A DNA stretch of 64,000 nt, taken from contig CAVWBD010000003.1 in NCBI GenBank assembly GCA_963753105.1, forward strand, positions 412,714 through 476,713, written 5' to 3'. The notes under the pieces are model-generated. The model was not told the DNA's origin. It did not search any database and was given only the letters and a program-made list of their open reading frames with translations. Source of the DNA: SZUA-36 sp963753105 (GTDB lineage Bacteria > Pseudomonadota > Gammaproteobacteria > Xanthomonadales > SZUA-36). Position numbers and translations under genes: made by a program. Positions 37,401-46,274 of the stretch are shown here, one piece after another; position 1 is the stretch's first letter; every line of letters begins with the position of its first letter.

Positions 37401-37565
37401 AGCGCCGGTCAAAGCGATGAAGTTTTCCTGGCTGATTTTTACCGGGAATTGCGTGGTTCGGGCGACATCGCAAAATCACTGCACGATGCCAAGCATCATT
37501 ACATCAGGAACAACCAGGGCATGGGCTTGTACGCTTGGGCCGGCTACCAGTTGTTCATACCCTGA
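34427..37565 (+). CDS. Secreted TPR protein with degenerate CHAT (caspase-like) domain, many frameshifts
   Basis: The first about 570 residues are intact: a signal peptide (FSLACLLAGLCCCGVTWAQ) and TPR-like helical repeats (YAEALEQFRRAVVIADSVGD; YRYAEAREVLTQALG). From 36134 (one extra A: RRGQ then HASAIDTMHTLVDE) the frame changes repeatedly, with breaks near 36375, 36470, 36520, 36620, 36770, 37235 and 37338. Across the frames a CHAT domain is readable: DRIYWIPAGPLLGLPLDAM, AHLAMPGVIDLHDPARSSL, AFLSSTRTTG, NAGARAVIADLW. The usual catalytic His (ATHG) is Pro at 37155 and the Cys (SACxT) is Thr at 37295, so it is probably not a protease. The start is uncertain (TTG 34427 or 34469). Divergent from the vWA operon. 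Confidence 0.72.
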
Positions 37566-37594
37566 CGACGCGACAAAGCCTCATTTACTAGACT

Positions 37595-37622
37595 ATAATA
37601 TATTTTAATATCAATATATTAT
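37595..37622. terminator. AT-only hairpin between convergent genes
   Basis: Perfect inverted repeat ATAATATATT (37595-37604) and AATATATTAT (37613-37622) with an 8-base loop, covering the aldehyde dehydrogenase stop codon. It is strikingly AT-rich for this region; a bidirectional terminator is possible. Confidence 0.45.
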
Positions 37623-39071
37623 GACTTCTTTTTAAACAAGTAGTTTAATACAGTGTCCGCCAGCCTTCCATACGGCGGTGCAAGAAACTTCAGGCCACTG
37701 AAACCGGCCTGGTAAAACACCGGCCGCAGCTTGGAAAAGGTCATGAAACCCTCCAAACCATGGTACTGGCCCATACCACTGGCGCCGACGCCGCCAAACG
37801 GCATATCGTGTTGCACTACGTGTAGCGTGGCGTCGTTGACACAAACGCCTCCGGATATCACGTGATCAAGGTAGTACGCCTGCAAGGCCTTGTCGCCGGT
37901 AAACGGGTAGAACGCCAGGGGACGGTCCCTGTCGGTGATGTAAGCCACCACCTCCTGTTTATCCTGGTAGGGCAGTATCGGCAGGATCGGCCCGAATATC
38001 TCGCGCTGCAACAGGATCATGTCCTCGTCGGCATCCAGCACAAGGTGGGGCGCCATCTTGCGCATGCCCGGTTCTGATTCCTGTCCCTCGGCCAGGTTGA
38101 TTAAGCGCGCGCCTTTTCCCGCAGCATCGGCCAGTGCCTCGTCAGCCGGTCGTATGATTTCTGGTCGATAATCGACGTGAAGTCAGGGCTGTTGATATCC
38201 GGGCAATGTGCTCTTTACCCAGGTCCGGGCCAATTCTACAAACCCGGATACGCGGTCCTCAGGCACAAAAACATAATCTACATCGACGCAGATCTGGCCG
38301 GCGTTGAACAGCTTGGCTGCCATGATGCGCTCGACAGCTTTTTTCAGGGGGTAATCCGGTGCAACAACAGCCGGCGACTTGCCACCCAGCTCCAGCGTCA
38401 CCGGCGTCAGGTTTTTGGCCGCTGCGGCCATGACAGCACGTCCCGTCTGGCTTGAGCCCGTGAACAGCAGGTGATCGAATGGCAATTGCGAGAAATGCAC
38501 ACCCACGTCACCGGTCTCCTCGAAAAAGCACAGTTTTTCAGGTGGGAAATAGCCCGGTACGAGCTTGATCAGTAATTGGCTCAGGTGCCGTGAGTTCTCG
38601 GACATCTTGACCATCGCCCGGTTGCCCGCAGCAAAGATACAGGTCAACGGACCCAGGGACAGCTGGATCGGGAAATTCCACGGCACGATAACACCCACCA
38701 CGCCGAGTGGTTGCGGTATCACGCGGTTTTTGGCTCCCGGGTAGGTCGTCAGGTCAATTTTGCGCTTCTGTACCCGCATCCATTTCTTCAGCTTTTTGGA
38801 CGAGGAAGCTGATGCCGTCCAGCACCATGAGCACTTCCGCGAGCATGGTTTCATGCACGGAACGGTTGCCGTAGTCTTTTGCAATTGCCGCAACGATGGC
38901 ATCCCGGTTATCTACAAGCAGGCTTTTCAAAGCCTGTAAGTCGCGCTTGCGTTGCTCCAGGCCCGGGTTCGGTTCTGCCAGGTAGGCTGCACGCTGTCTA
39001 TCCAGGCAGACTTCCAGGTTGATATCAACTGGACCCTGGTCTTCGTGTGATGTTTGCAATTCGCTCATCAT
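37619..39071 (-). CDS. Aldehyde dehydrogenase (coniferyl aldehyde dehydrogenase type), three frameshifts
   Basis: NAD(P)-dependent oxidation of an aldehyde to an acid. The sequence resembles coniferyl aldehyde dehydrogenases: LKKWMRVQKRKIDLTTYPGA, GVVGVIVPWNFPIQLSLGP, catalytic Glu in VTLELGGKSP and nucleophile Cys in FNAGQICVDVDYV, then EIFGPILPILPY. The frame breaks at about 38795-38801 (one extra), 38185 (one extra A on the plus strand) and about 38147 (two extra or one missing). Repaired length is about 483 residues. ATG at 39071 has GGAG nine bases upstream. No other aromatic-degradation gene is adjacent, so substrate remains open. Confidence 0.85.
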
Positions 39072-39498
39072 TGTCACCCGCTCCGGTTAGCCATCGGCCA
39101 ATTTTGTTACTCGCCTGAATTCTACCCGAAGAGGGCACTTGATGTTGTCGAAGATCAGCGACAGGATATGGGCGCCGCTTCGGCTGCGCGGCAGTTCCAG
39201 GTAAACCTGAAAAACGACCCTTCCGCGTCAACCAAAGCGACGGCGCAATTTTACCGAATTATTGGGTGGCATTCACTGCTGTACCAAGTGTTCAGAGACA
39301 AGCGCTGGTAAGGGGTATTCCTTCCCGGGACACGCCGTAGATACATCCCTGTAGGCTCGATCGCGACTCCCTGTCGCTCACGGTCCCAGTAAGGAATACC
39401 CCGTACCAGCGCCAGGTATTCAGAAGGCAAATAAACTGAATCCCTAGATTTCAATGTCAGGCTAACGGGCAATATGCCAGGCAAGTGCACTGCTTTTC
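39072..39498. other. Intergenic region with a dispersed repeat
   Basis: About 430 bases between two minus-strand genes. Apart from the palindromic repeat at 39302-39412 I see no credible gene; short frames lack ribosome sites and protein-like composition. The aldehyde dehydrogenase promoter should be in the first 200 bases. Confidence 0.6.
39302..39412. repeat. Dispersed palindromic repeat, copy 3
   Basis: Arms of 22 bases with one mismatch: GCGCTGGTAAGGGGTATTCC at the left and its complement ending TACCAGCGC at 39412. The inside (CGACTCCCTGTCGCTCACGG) matches the complement of copy 2 at 25682-25841. Confidence 0.7.
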
Positions 39499-40260
39499 TC
39501 AGAACCTCAATGAAAGGCAACTGAGCCCGCCATCCAGCTTGCGGAACTCTGAAACATCCACTTCCAGGACCTCGTAGCCGGCACTGCTTATCATCGCAAG
39601 GGTCCGTGGATTTCCCGCCGGCACCAGCACCGTGCCGTTCAGCCACAGGCTGTTGGCAGCATAGGCCTCGCCTGGCACTACCGGCAGTAACTCGTATGCC
39701 TGGAATTCGGGTTTGTCGAGGAATTCCCCGCAGGCCAGCAGATGATTGTTTTCCAGGTACGACACACCGGTTTTGAGGTGTAACACTTCTTCCAACTCAA
39801 CGACGGAGCCGGTCATGCCATGCTTTTCCAGGATACCTATCAACTGGCGGGCGCCATCGATATTGGTGCGCTCAGACAGACCGATGAAAAAATGCATACC
39901 GGCCATCATCACGTCACCACCCTCCAGCGTGCCCGGCGCCTCGATGGTCTCCAGGTCAGTGTAAAACCCGCCGACAGCATCACGTATGGAGACGGTCTCC
40001 TGCCTGCGACTGGGTGCACCGGGACGCGTGATGACCGCACAGCGCGGGGTCAGCAGCGCTGCGTCCTCGACAAAGGTAGAGTCCGGGAATACTTCATCGG
40101 GCGGTAACACCGTTACCTCCAGACCACAGGTTCGCAGTGCCTCGATATAATCCGTGTGCTGGATCAACGCAGTCGCATAATCCGGGGTTCCCAACCCGGC
40201 ATTGCTGAGGCCATTGACCATGGCACGGCAAGGGGTCCTGACGATGGCTTTGCTGAACAT
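39499..40260 (-). CDS. ddaH: Dimethylarginine dimethylaminohydrolase / arginine-deiminase-fold protein
   Basis: A 253-residue guanidino-modifying enzyme that hydrolyses N-methylated arginines to citrulline and methylamines. Family blocks present: FPDSTFVEDAALLTPRCAVI, APGTLEGGDVMMAG, FFIGLSERTNIDGARQL, and the C-terminal nucleophile Cys in LDGGLSCLSLRF. The close fit at the N-terminus (KAIVRTPCRAMVNGL) supports the start at 40260. A single gene; methylarginine use as nitrogen source is a plausible role. Confidence 0.92.
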   Translation of the reverse strand: MFSKAIVRTPCRAMVNGLSNAGLGTPDYATALIQHTDYIEALRTCGLEVTVLPPDEVFPDSTFVEDAALLTPRCAVITRPGAPSRRQETVSIRDAVGGFYTDLETIEAPGTLEGGDVMMAGMHFFIGLSERTNIDGARQLIGILEKHGMTGSVVELEEVLHLKTGVSYLENNHLLACGEFLDKPEFQAYELLPVVPGEAYAANSLWLNGTVLVPAGNPRTLAMISSAGYEVLEVDVSEFRKLDGGLSCLSLRF

Positions 40261-40371
40261 GCGGCTATTCTAAGCGCTGCACCTTACGGAATTAAAGCTG
40301 TGTCTTGATGACAGCGGACCGCGGCGAGGCGCGGCCCCGCATTCAATTTGATCCCTGGGGTGATAACCCGC

Positions 40372-40584
40372 TCAGTGCTTCCCAATGGAAGAGTATTTCC
40401 TGGCAACTAATTCCCGGTACTCGTTCTGAAACGCTGCTTCGCTGTCCCAGCTTTTGCCGTTGAGTTCCTGGTAAGGCACCCGGTAGGCGACAAAGGTGAA
40501 ACGTTTTTCATCGTAGAGCAACACACCACGCGTGTAGTGTGCAAATGGATCCTGGATTTCCTTGTGGTGTATATGTTTCTGCAT
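40372..40584 (-). CDS. Small protein of unknown function (70 aa)
   Basis: MQKHIHHKEIQDPFAHYTRG... with strand-like FTFVAYRVPYQELNGKSW. A good Shine-Dalgarno (TGGAG, about 7 bases before the ATG) supports translation. No signal peptide or known domain. It is possibly co-transcribed with ddaH (about 110 bases downstream), but there is a sizeable gap, so a separate role is equally possible. Confidence 0.6.
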   Translation of the reverse strand: MQKHIHHKEIQDPFAHYTRGVLLYDEKRFTFVAYRVPYQELNGKSWDSEAAFQNEYRELVARKYSSIGKH

Positions 40585-40844
40585 CTAAATCTCCATCAAG
40601 CCAAGGGCAATGATGGTATTTCTCTACTCAGGAGGTCTTTTCGGAATGAAACAATCAACAGATCGTGTTTAAAACCCCTCATCACAGTATAGAGGACAAC
40701 GACGCTCTCTGCTGAGAAACAGCATTTCAATACACTGTGAGGGTAAGCCGTTCAAACTTAAGCATTCATTAAGCGGCTGATTGCTAGTATTTATACGCCA
40801 CCCATTTACAAATTATTGATACATCAGTAAATGAGGAACAAATC

Positions 40845-41297
40845 ATGAGAAGGATTTCTGCTAAAACGACGCTTTTTCCCATTCTCTGTACACTTTTTAC
40901 GCTTGGACTCAGCCTGAATGCCCTTGGCTTTGAAATCAGCATAGACGTTGCACCGAATACCCTTAATCTCCAAAGCCAGGGCGACGTGGTTTCCGTCCAC
41001 ACGGACATCGCCTATGGGGCTGTGCAAACGCCGGCCGTGTTTCTGAATGACGTGCCCATCGCCTGGTGGAAAGTAGACAACCGGGGCAATTTCGTCGCCA
41101 AGTTCTGGATGGACGAAATAAAGGCCCTGGACGGTCTGATCATAGGTGACTACAACCTGTTGACATTAACCGGTGTCACGATAGGTGGGGAAGCCTTTTT
41201 CGGCGAAGCCCTGATCATGGTGATAGATAATGTACCCACGGGTAAAACCAGGCCCGCAAATAAAATTGAGCCCATAACTCAACCAGGCAAGTACTGA
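40845..41297 (+). CDS. Secreted protein of unknown function
   Basis: A 150-residue protein with a signal peptide (FPILCTLFTLGLSLNALG, cleaved near residue 28). The mature part looks like an all-beta, Ig-like fold: VVSVHTDIAYGAVQTPAVFL, YNLLTLTGVTIGGEAFFGEA. GAGGAAC upstream of the ATG is an acceptable ribosome site. The C-terminus is Lys/Pro-rich. No family recognised; location probably periplasmic or secreted. Confidence 0.72.
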   Translation: MRRISAKTTLFPILCTLFTLGLSLNALGFEISIDVAPNTLNLQSQGDVVSVHTDIAYGAVQTPAVFLNDVPIAWWKVDNRGNFVAKFWMDEIKALDGLIIGDYNLLTLTGVTIGGEAFFGEALIMVIDNVPTGKTRPANKIEPITQPGKY

Positions 41298-41371
41298 ACA
41301 CTCACTGCAGTACCCGGTATGTATCGAAGCCGCTCGTACGTCCCTGTATGAGCGGCTTTATTCGGCGTTGC

Positions 41372-43172
41372 CTATTGCAGTGCCTTGTATTTGACCATGC
41401 GGTAACGGTATTGCACCGAGTTGCGCATGCGCTCGGCCAGTAAGCCGTGCAACTGCGGTGACCAGGCCGTGTAACGCTCGATGAAGGCCGTCGCTTTTTC
41501 ACCATCGCCACCCGCCTGGATGGCCAGCACCTCGGAGAGCATCTTCGCCACGACAGAATCGTAGAGATCGTAGTCGATATGTAACCGTGCGCTTTGTTCG
41601 TCAAAACGCAGCAGGCCGTGTTCGAGGAAGTAGTTCATCTGCATCAGCTGCATCGCCTGGTAAGGCTGGTCAGCGGTCCGCGGCCGGTTGTTCTGCAACA
41701 CGCGCAATACACCACTCGCCTTGACTGATTGGAGCAGTTCGTCACTCATCAGACCATCCCGGTTCAGACGGGCCGAGGTAAACAGCGAGACCAGGTCCGC
41801 TTTCAGTTCTTCGTAGTGGCTGCCCCACGGCGACAAGGCCTCGTTCAGGTCACGCCCGTCCGCTGTGGCTGTCCACACCCAGGTAATGGCCAACCTCGTG
41901 CCACAGGGTGCGGTAGAACGGCCCGTCCAGGCTCAGGTCATTGGCAAACTCCGGCGCCACGGCGGCCGTGTATTTCTGTTTTGCATCGCTGAACAGGTCC
42001 GGGTTGGTCATGATGTTGTAACGCAACAGGATGGTGCGGCCGTATTTGCGCGAATGGTCGGGGTCATTGGGCAGGATGGTGGCCGTATTGGTGCCGCGTG
42101 ACTGGCCAAAGTCCGCGATGATGTTGTAAACCCCTACCGGTACATCCGGCTGGATTTTACGTCCGGCGCCCAGCGGAAGGGCGTCCTGGATGGCTTGCAG
42201 GCCCTGCAAGGCGGCCGTCAATTCGCGGCTTTTTTCCTCGTCACGCGCCAGCAGGCTCAGGCTGAAAAACGACTTCACGCCATACAGTGCATCCCCGTAG
42301 ACCTCGTAGCTGCCGATCTGTGCATTGATATGCTTGAACCTGCCACGCACCCAGGCAGCATCACCACCCTCGTAGTTGTCGCTGACAAGGTCGCGCGCAC
42401 GGATTGCAAGATAGGCTGCAAAATCGGGGTCATCATCGGCGACATCCGCTGCTGCACCGTTGAGCAGTGCATAGACCTGCATGATTTCCGGCGCCCAGCG
42501 GACCGAATAGGGCAGCGCGTATACGATCGCATCATCCTCGCCTGCCAGCAAGGCCCTGAGATGGTCACTCAGCCCCGGATGCAGGCCATCCAGCATGGGG
42601 TAGGTGTCCAGCATGGCGAGGTCACGTTCGAGGTTGTCCCTGCTTGTTGTGCGCACCACGTGGCGCAAATCGAGCAGGCTGTCTGCCAATTCAGGCCGGG
42701 CCTCAAGGATTGGGTCCATGTTTTCGCGCGTCATGCCAACCGGGTAAACATTCTTGCCCGGCTGCTCGGCGATCACCGGCAGGAAGGGCAGGCGCCGGTT
42801 GTCGAGCGTGCTGGCAATGGGCCCATCGAACAGGTAGTACAGGTCCATCAGGGCTTGTTGGTCCTTCTCATTGCCCTGCAGTGCCTGCACCAGCCATTGC
42901 TTTGCTGCCAGCGCCTGCGGGTGCATGGAATCCTCGTACAGGCGGTGGATGATGGTGCCTGCCTTCGAGCAGCTTGTTCACCGCAGCCCGCTCGCCGTCC
43001 GTCAGCGCCGAAAGATCGGGCTCCAGGAACACATGGCGGGTCTTGTCGAGGATTTCCGAAGCCTGCTCCTGGCTCCAGTAGCCATCGGGAAGCGACTCGG
43101 CCTGGGTGCTTGTAAGCGCGGCCAAACAAGGGCGATGACAGCCACATTGATGGTAAAACTTTTTGGTGACAC
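41372..43172 (-). CDS. M49-like zinc metallopeptidase (dipeptidyl-peptidase III relative), three frameshifts
   Basis: A secreted peptidase of about 600 residues. Zinc ligands are in TLWHEVGHYLGVD and the downstream acidic helix HYEELKADLVSLF, the arrangement of M49 enzymes, though the first motif is the five-residue form HExxH instead of the usual HExxGH. The frame breaks near 41868 (one extra C), 42964 (one extra base; LLEAGTIIHRLYEDSMHP when repaired) and about 43135. I place the start at GTG 43172: AAGGAG is seven bases upstream and the translation MSPKSFTINVAVIALV is a signal peptide. Peptide specificity is unknown. Confidence 0.8.
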
Positions 43173-43267
43173 TGCTGGTCTCCTTGTTTATTCAAAACCG
43201 GGTGACGGCACTACTAAAATCGTGTCCGTTACATTGGGAACAGCTGTACAAACATGGATCTCCATGA

Positions 43268-44344
43268 TTAAAGTCTTGCTTCGTACCAGGGCTTTGTACG
43301 GTTAACGATCCACACCACCGAGAGCATGACCGGCACCTCGACCAGCACGCCTACCACCGTGGCCAGCGCGGCGCCCGACTGAAGGCCAAACAGGCTGATG
43401 GCCGCGGCCACGGCAAGCTCGAAGAAATTGCTGGCGCCGATCAGTGCCGAGGGTGCAGCCACGCAATGCTGCACACCCAGCTTGCGATTCAGCCAGTAAG
43501 CCAGGCCCGAGTTGAAATACACCTGGATCAGGATCGGGATCGCCAGCAGCAGGATGATGACCGGTTTGGCCAGGATCTGGCTGCCCTGGAAACCGAACAG
43601 CAACACCAGCGTGACCAGCAGCGCCGACAGCGAAACCGGGTGCATGCGATCCAGCACGCGTTTGAGCCGGGCCTCGCCGTGCTCGTCCCGCATCAGCCAG
43701 CGACGCCACACGCTGGCGACGATCACCGGCAACACGATGTACAGCACCACGGACAGGAACAGGGTGTCCCAGGGCACGTGGATCGAAGAGATACCCAGCA
43801 ACAGCGCCACGATGGGTGCGAAGGCGAACACCATGATCAGGTCATTCAGAGCCACCTGGGACAGGGTGAAGCCCGGGTGGCCGTCACTGAGGTTGCTCCA
43901 GACAAAGACCATGGCCGTGCAGGGCGCTGCAGCCAGCAGGATCAGGCCGGCAATGTAACTGTCGAGCTGCTCTGCCGGCAACCAGCCCGAAAACAGGTTG
44001 CGGATGAATATCCAGGCCAGCAGCGCCATCGAGAAGGGCTTGACCCCCCAGTTGATGAACAGCGTCACACCCACGCCTTTCCAGTGCTGGCGGACCTCGA
44101 CCAGCGAGTGGAAGTCGATTTTCAGCAGCATGGGCAGGATCATCAGCCAGATCAGCACCGCCACAGGCAGGTTGACCCGCGCTATCTCCATCGAACCCAG
44201 GCTCTCGAAAAAGCCCGGGATAAAATGTCCCAGCGCGATACCGGCCACGATACACAGGGCGACCCACAGGCTCAGGTAACGTTCGAAAAAGGGCATTTTC
44301 GCGCCAGCGGCGCGCCGGGCGGTGGTTTCACATTGGTTGCTCAC
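43268..44344 (-). CDS. acr3: ACR3-family arsenite efflux transporter
   Basis: Exports arsenite (and perhaps antimonite). 358 residues with about ten membrane helices; the conserved cysteine of the family is in LAAAPCTAMVFVWSNLSDG, and GASNFFELAVAAAISLFGLQ is the late signature. I set the start at GTG 44344 because AGGAGGAG lies seven bases upstream and the product begins MSNQCETTARRAAG, as in relatives. It follows arsC by 13 bases: an arsC-acr3 operon. No arsR is in sight. Confidence 0.94.
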   Translation of the reverse strand: MSNQCETTARRAAGAKMPFFERYLSLWVALCIVAGIALGHFIPGFFESLGSMEIARVNLPVAVLIWLMILPMLLKIDFHSLVEVRQHWKGVGVTLFINWGVKPFSMALLAWIFIRNLFSGWLPAEQLDSYIAGLILLAAAPCTAMVFVWSNLSDGHPGFTLSQVALNDLIMVFAFAPIVALLLGISSIHVPWDTLFLSVVLYIVLPVIVASVWRRWLMRDEHGEARLKRVLDRMHPVSLSALLVTLVLLFGFQGSQILAKPVIILLLAIPILIQVYFNSGLAYWLNRKLGVQHCVAAPSALIGASNFFELAVAAAISLFGLQSGAALATVVGVLVEVPVMLSVVWIVNRTKPWYEARL

Positions 44345-44357
44345 GCTGTTACTCCTC

Positions 44358-44777
44358 CTAAAAATGTTGCAACAGGGTCCGCACCCTGCGTTCGACCTCA
44401 TCGCGGGTTTCACTGAAAGCACGCATGATCTGTTCTTCAGTGCCCGTGGCTTTGGCCGGATCGCTCAAGGGCCAGTGAATCTTTTCGACACCTGGCGGCA
44501 ACACCGGGCATTGCTCATCCGCGTGGCCACAGACGGTGACCACGATATCGGCGCGTTCCAGCATGGTGTCGCTGACGATGGTCGATTCCTGGCCTGAAAT
44601 GTCGATACCGGCATCCGCCATGATGGCTATGGCGCGCGGGTTTTTGCCATGCGCCTCGATACCGGCCGATTGTGCTTCAACCCGTTCGCCACCGATGTGC
44701 CGGGTCCAGCCTTCCGCCATTTGTGAGCGGCAGGAATTGCCAGTGCACAGGTACAGGATATTGATGCGGTCAGTCAC
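44358..44777 (-). CDS. arsC: Arsenate reductase, thioredoxin-coupled low-Mr phosphatase type
   Basis: Reduces arsenate to arsenite for export by ACR3. The 139-residue product has the P-loop LCTGNSCRSQMAEGW near the N-terminus and the two further redox cysteines in VTVCGHADEQCPVLP, the pattern of thioredoxin-dependent ArsC enzymes. The start GTG at 44777 is supported by GGAG eight bases upstream and by family length; a longer frame to 44852 is less likely. Confidence 0.93.
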   Translation of the reverse strand: MTDRINILYLCTGNSCRSQMAEGWTRHIGGERVEAQSAGIEAHGKNPRAIAIMADAGIDISGQESTIVSDTMLERADIVVTVCGHADEQCPVLPPGVEKIHWPLSDPAKATGTEEQIMRAFSETRDEVERRVRTLLQHF

Positions 44778-45264
44778 AGATAATACTCCGGATGGTTCGT
44801 TCATTTCAGGTAGCTTTGCAAGGTCGTCTGCGAAAGAATGAAGCATATCCATATTCGAGCAGATGTGAAAGCAGAGGCCTGGGGAAGCATGATTGCCAGG
44901 TAATAGTTGTTCCCGGGTGTTAAATAAAACAGGAAAGCCAAACAGGGGAGAAAGCGCCCTGGAAGATTACCACTTCCTTGTGTATGAAGGGTTTCCGTAT
45001 CTTCGGGGGGGAAGTAATTGTACGGAGATTCTCCCAGGGCGCTTGGCCAGAGTACTATCAATTCCTTTATTCCAAATTGACCTAGATCAATATGGGCAGT
45101 GGTTTACAGCAATAACAAGCACATTGTTAAGTATTGCCCGGGGCCGGGGATGATTGATTCACTCGGCCCTTTGGTAAAGGGAACTCACTGCCAAAAAAGC
45201 CCCGGCAGGCAGGGCTTCTTTTCGCTTCGTTGCGACTGGGAACCAGTCCCAACGTGGTCGTAAT
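44778..45264. other. Intergenic region with an inverted repeat
   Basis: No credible gene. It should contain the ars promoter close to 44778-44900. A pair of 11-base inverted repeats, AAGCGCCCTGG (44952-44962) and CCAGGGCGCTT (45034-45044), bounds about 93 bases with further partial internal symmetry (ACCACTTCC/GGAAGTAAT). Confidence 0.55.
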
Positions 45265-45940
45265 TCATTCCTGGGTGACAGGCTGACGGGCCCTGTCCAG
45301 GCCCTTGCGCAGTGCTTCGGCCCAGGGCCCCATCATCTCCTTGGCGGCGACGCGGTTGCTCACCCGGTTTTGCCATTCCATGTTCCAGGAATCACGATCT
45401 ATCCTGCGATCCACGGCTTTTGCCAGCAGGTCGTCGGTTACCGAATCATACAATTCCAGGTAAAGCGTCATCTCGCCGGCATTCCTCCCATAGGTGGTCG
45501 ACCTGGCCGACCGAGGTGTCCGGCGCTTCTACATCCAGGTTGATGATGGCTGGTTTTACAATCAGCACGTCTTCAGCACGCTCATCTGCAAGCAGGTAAT
45601 CGCCTTTCTCCAGTTCCTCTTTGAAGATTTCCATGAACAGTTCTCTGAGGTCCGCCTTTATGCGTTCCATGTCTTTGGACGTGACCATGAGGCTGCCCCG
45701 GTTGTGGTCTCTTTTCCAGTTTTTCCTGAATGCGACATATGGCTCGGTCAGGTACACGCGCTTGTATTGCGCAAGTTCTGCCCCTGGCTTGGCCCATACA
45801 TAGGAAATATCTTCCGGATTCGGTACCAGCTTCAGGCCTTCTACCGTGTACTCCGGTATTTCTACTTCATCATCTGCGCCGGCGGCAAAAGGGAGTGCCA
45901 ACAGGGTTAAAACAGACAACATCAACAGGGCTCTCTTCAT
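45265..45940 (-). CDS. DUF3313 family envelope protein, one frameshift
   Basis: A protein of about 224 residues with a Sec signal (ALLMLSVLTLLALPFAAGADD). The body fits DUF3313: AKPGAELAQYKRVYLTEPYV, RIKADLRELFMEIFKEEL, DVLIVKPAIINLDV and later MTLYLELYDSVTDDLLAKAV. The frame is broken near 45492; removing one base joins DTSVGQVD to TYGRNAGEM. DUF3313 proteins are usually outer-membrane lipoproteins of unknown role; here I see no lipobox cysteine, so it may be soluble in the periplasm. Confidence 0.82.
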
Positions 45941-46274
45941 GGTAGGTGCTCCGTAATCTAAGCTTCAAAGTTCAGAACTAAATCGTCGCAAACATTATAT
46001 CAGGGGAGACAAAGCTCTCATCGCGCAATACTGCATCAACAGCCGCCAGCAGGTCTTGGGCACTAAGAACAGCACAACCGGAAACGACGTTGCGATATTC
46101 ACCGTCACGCTGGTTGTTTTTCTCCGCATATAGGTATACTGGTCTGATATTGGTTGGCTGGCAACCAGACCAACCGGGTGCAGGCACCGAAAATGTTCTG
46201 ATGGCTCACCGAAAAAATTGCGGATACCTCGCTCACACTGAACTATCCTATGATAGCCGTGGAGGATTAAAAAT
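45941..46274. other. Divergent intergenic region
   Basis: About 330 bases between the DUF3313 and DUF3300 genes. I find no supported gene. A TATACT at 46135-46140 could be a -10 toward the DUF3300 gene, but its -35 is poor. Confidence 0.5.

Noticed and set aside
42195..43115. 306-residue plus-strand frame
   Set aside because: Antisense of the M49-like peptidase, whose zinc motifs are clear.
43466..44416. 316-residue plus-strand frame rich in His, Gln and Asp
   Set aside because: Antisense of the ACR3 transporter; composition is a by-product of Leu/Val codons on the other strand.
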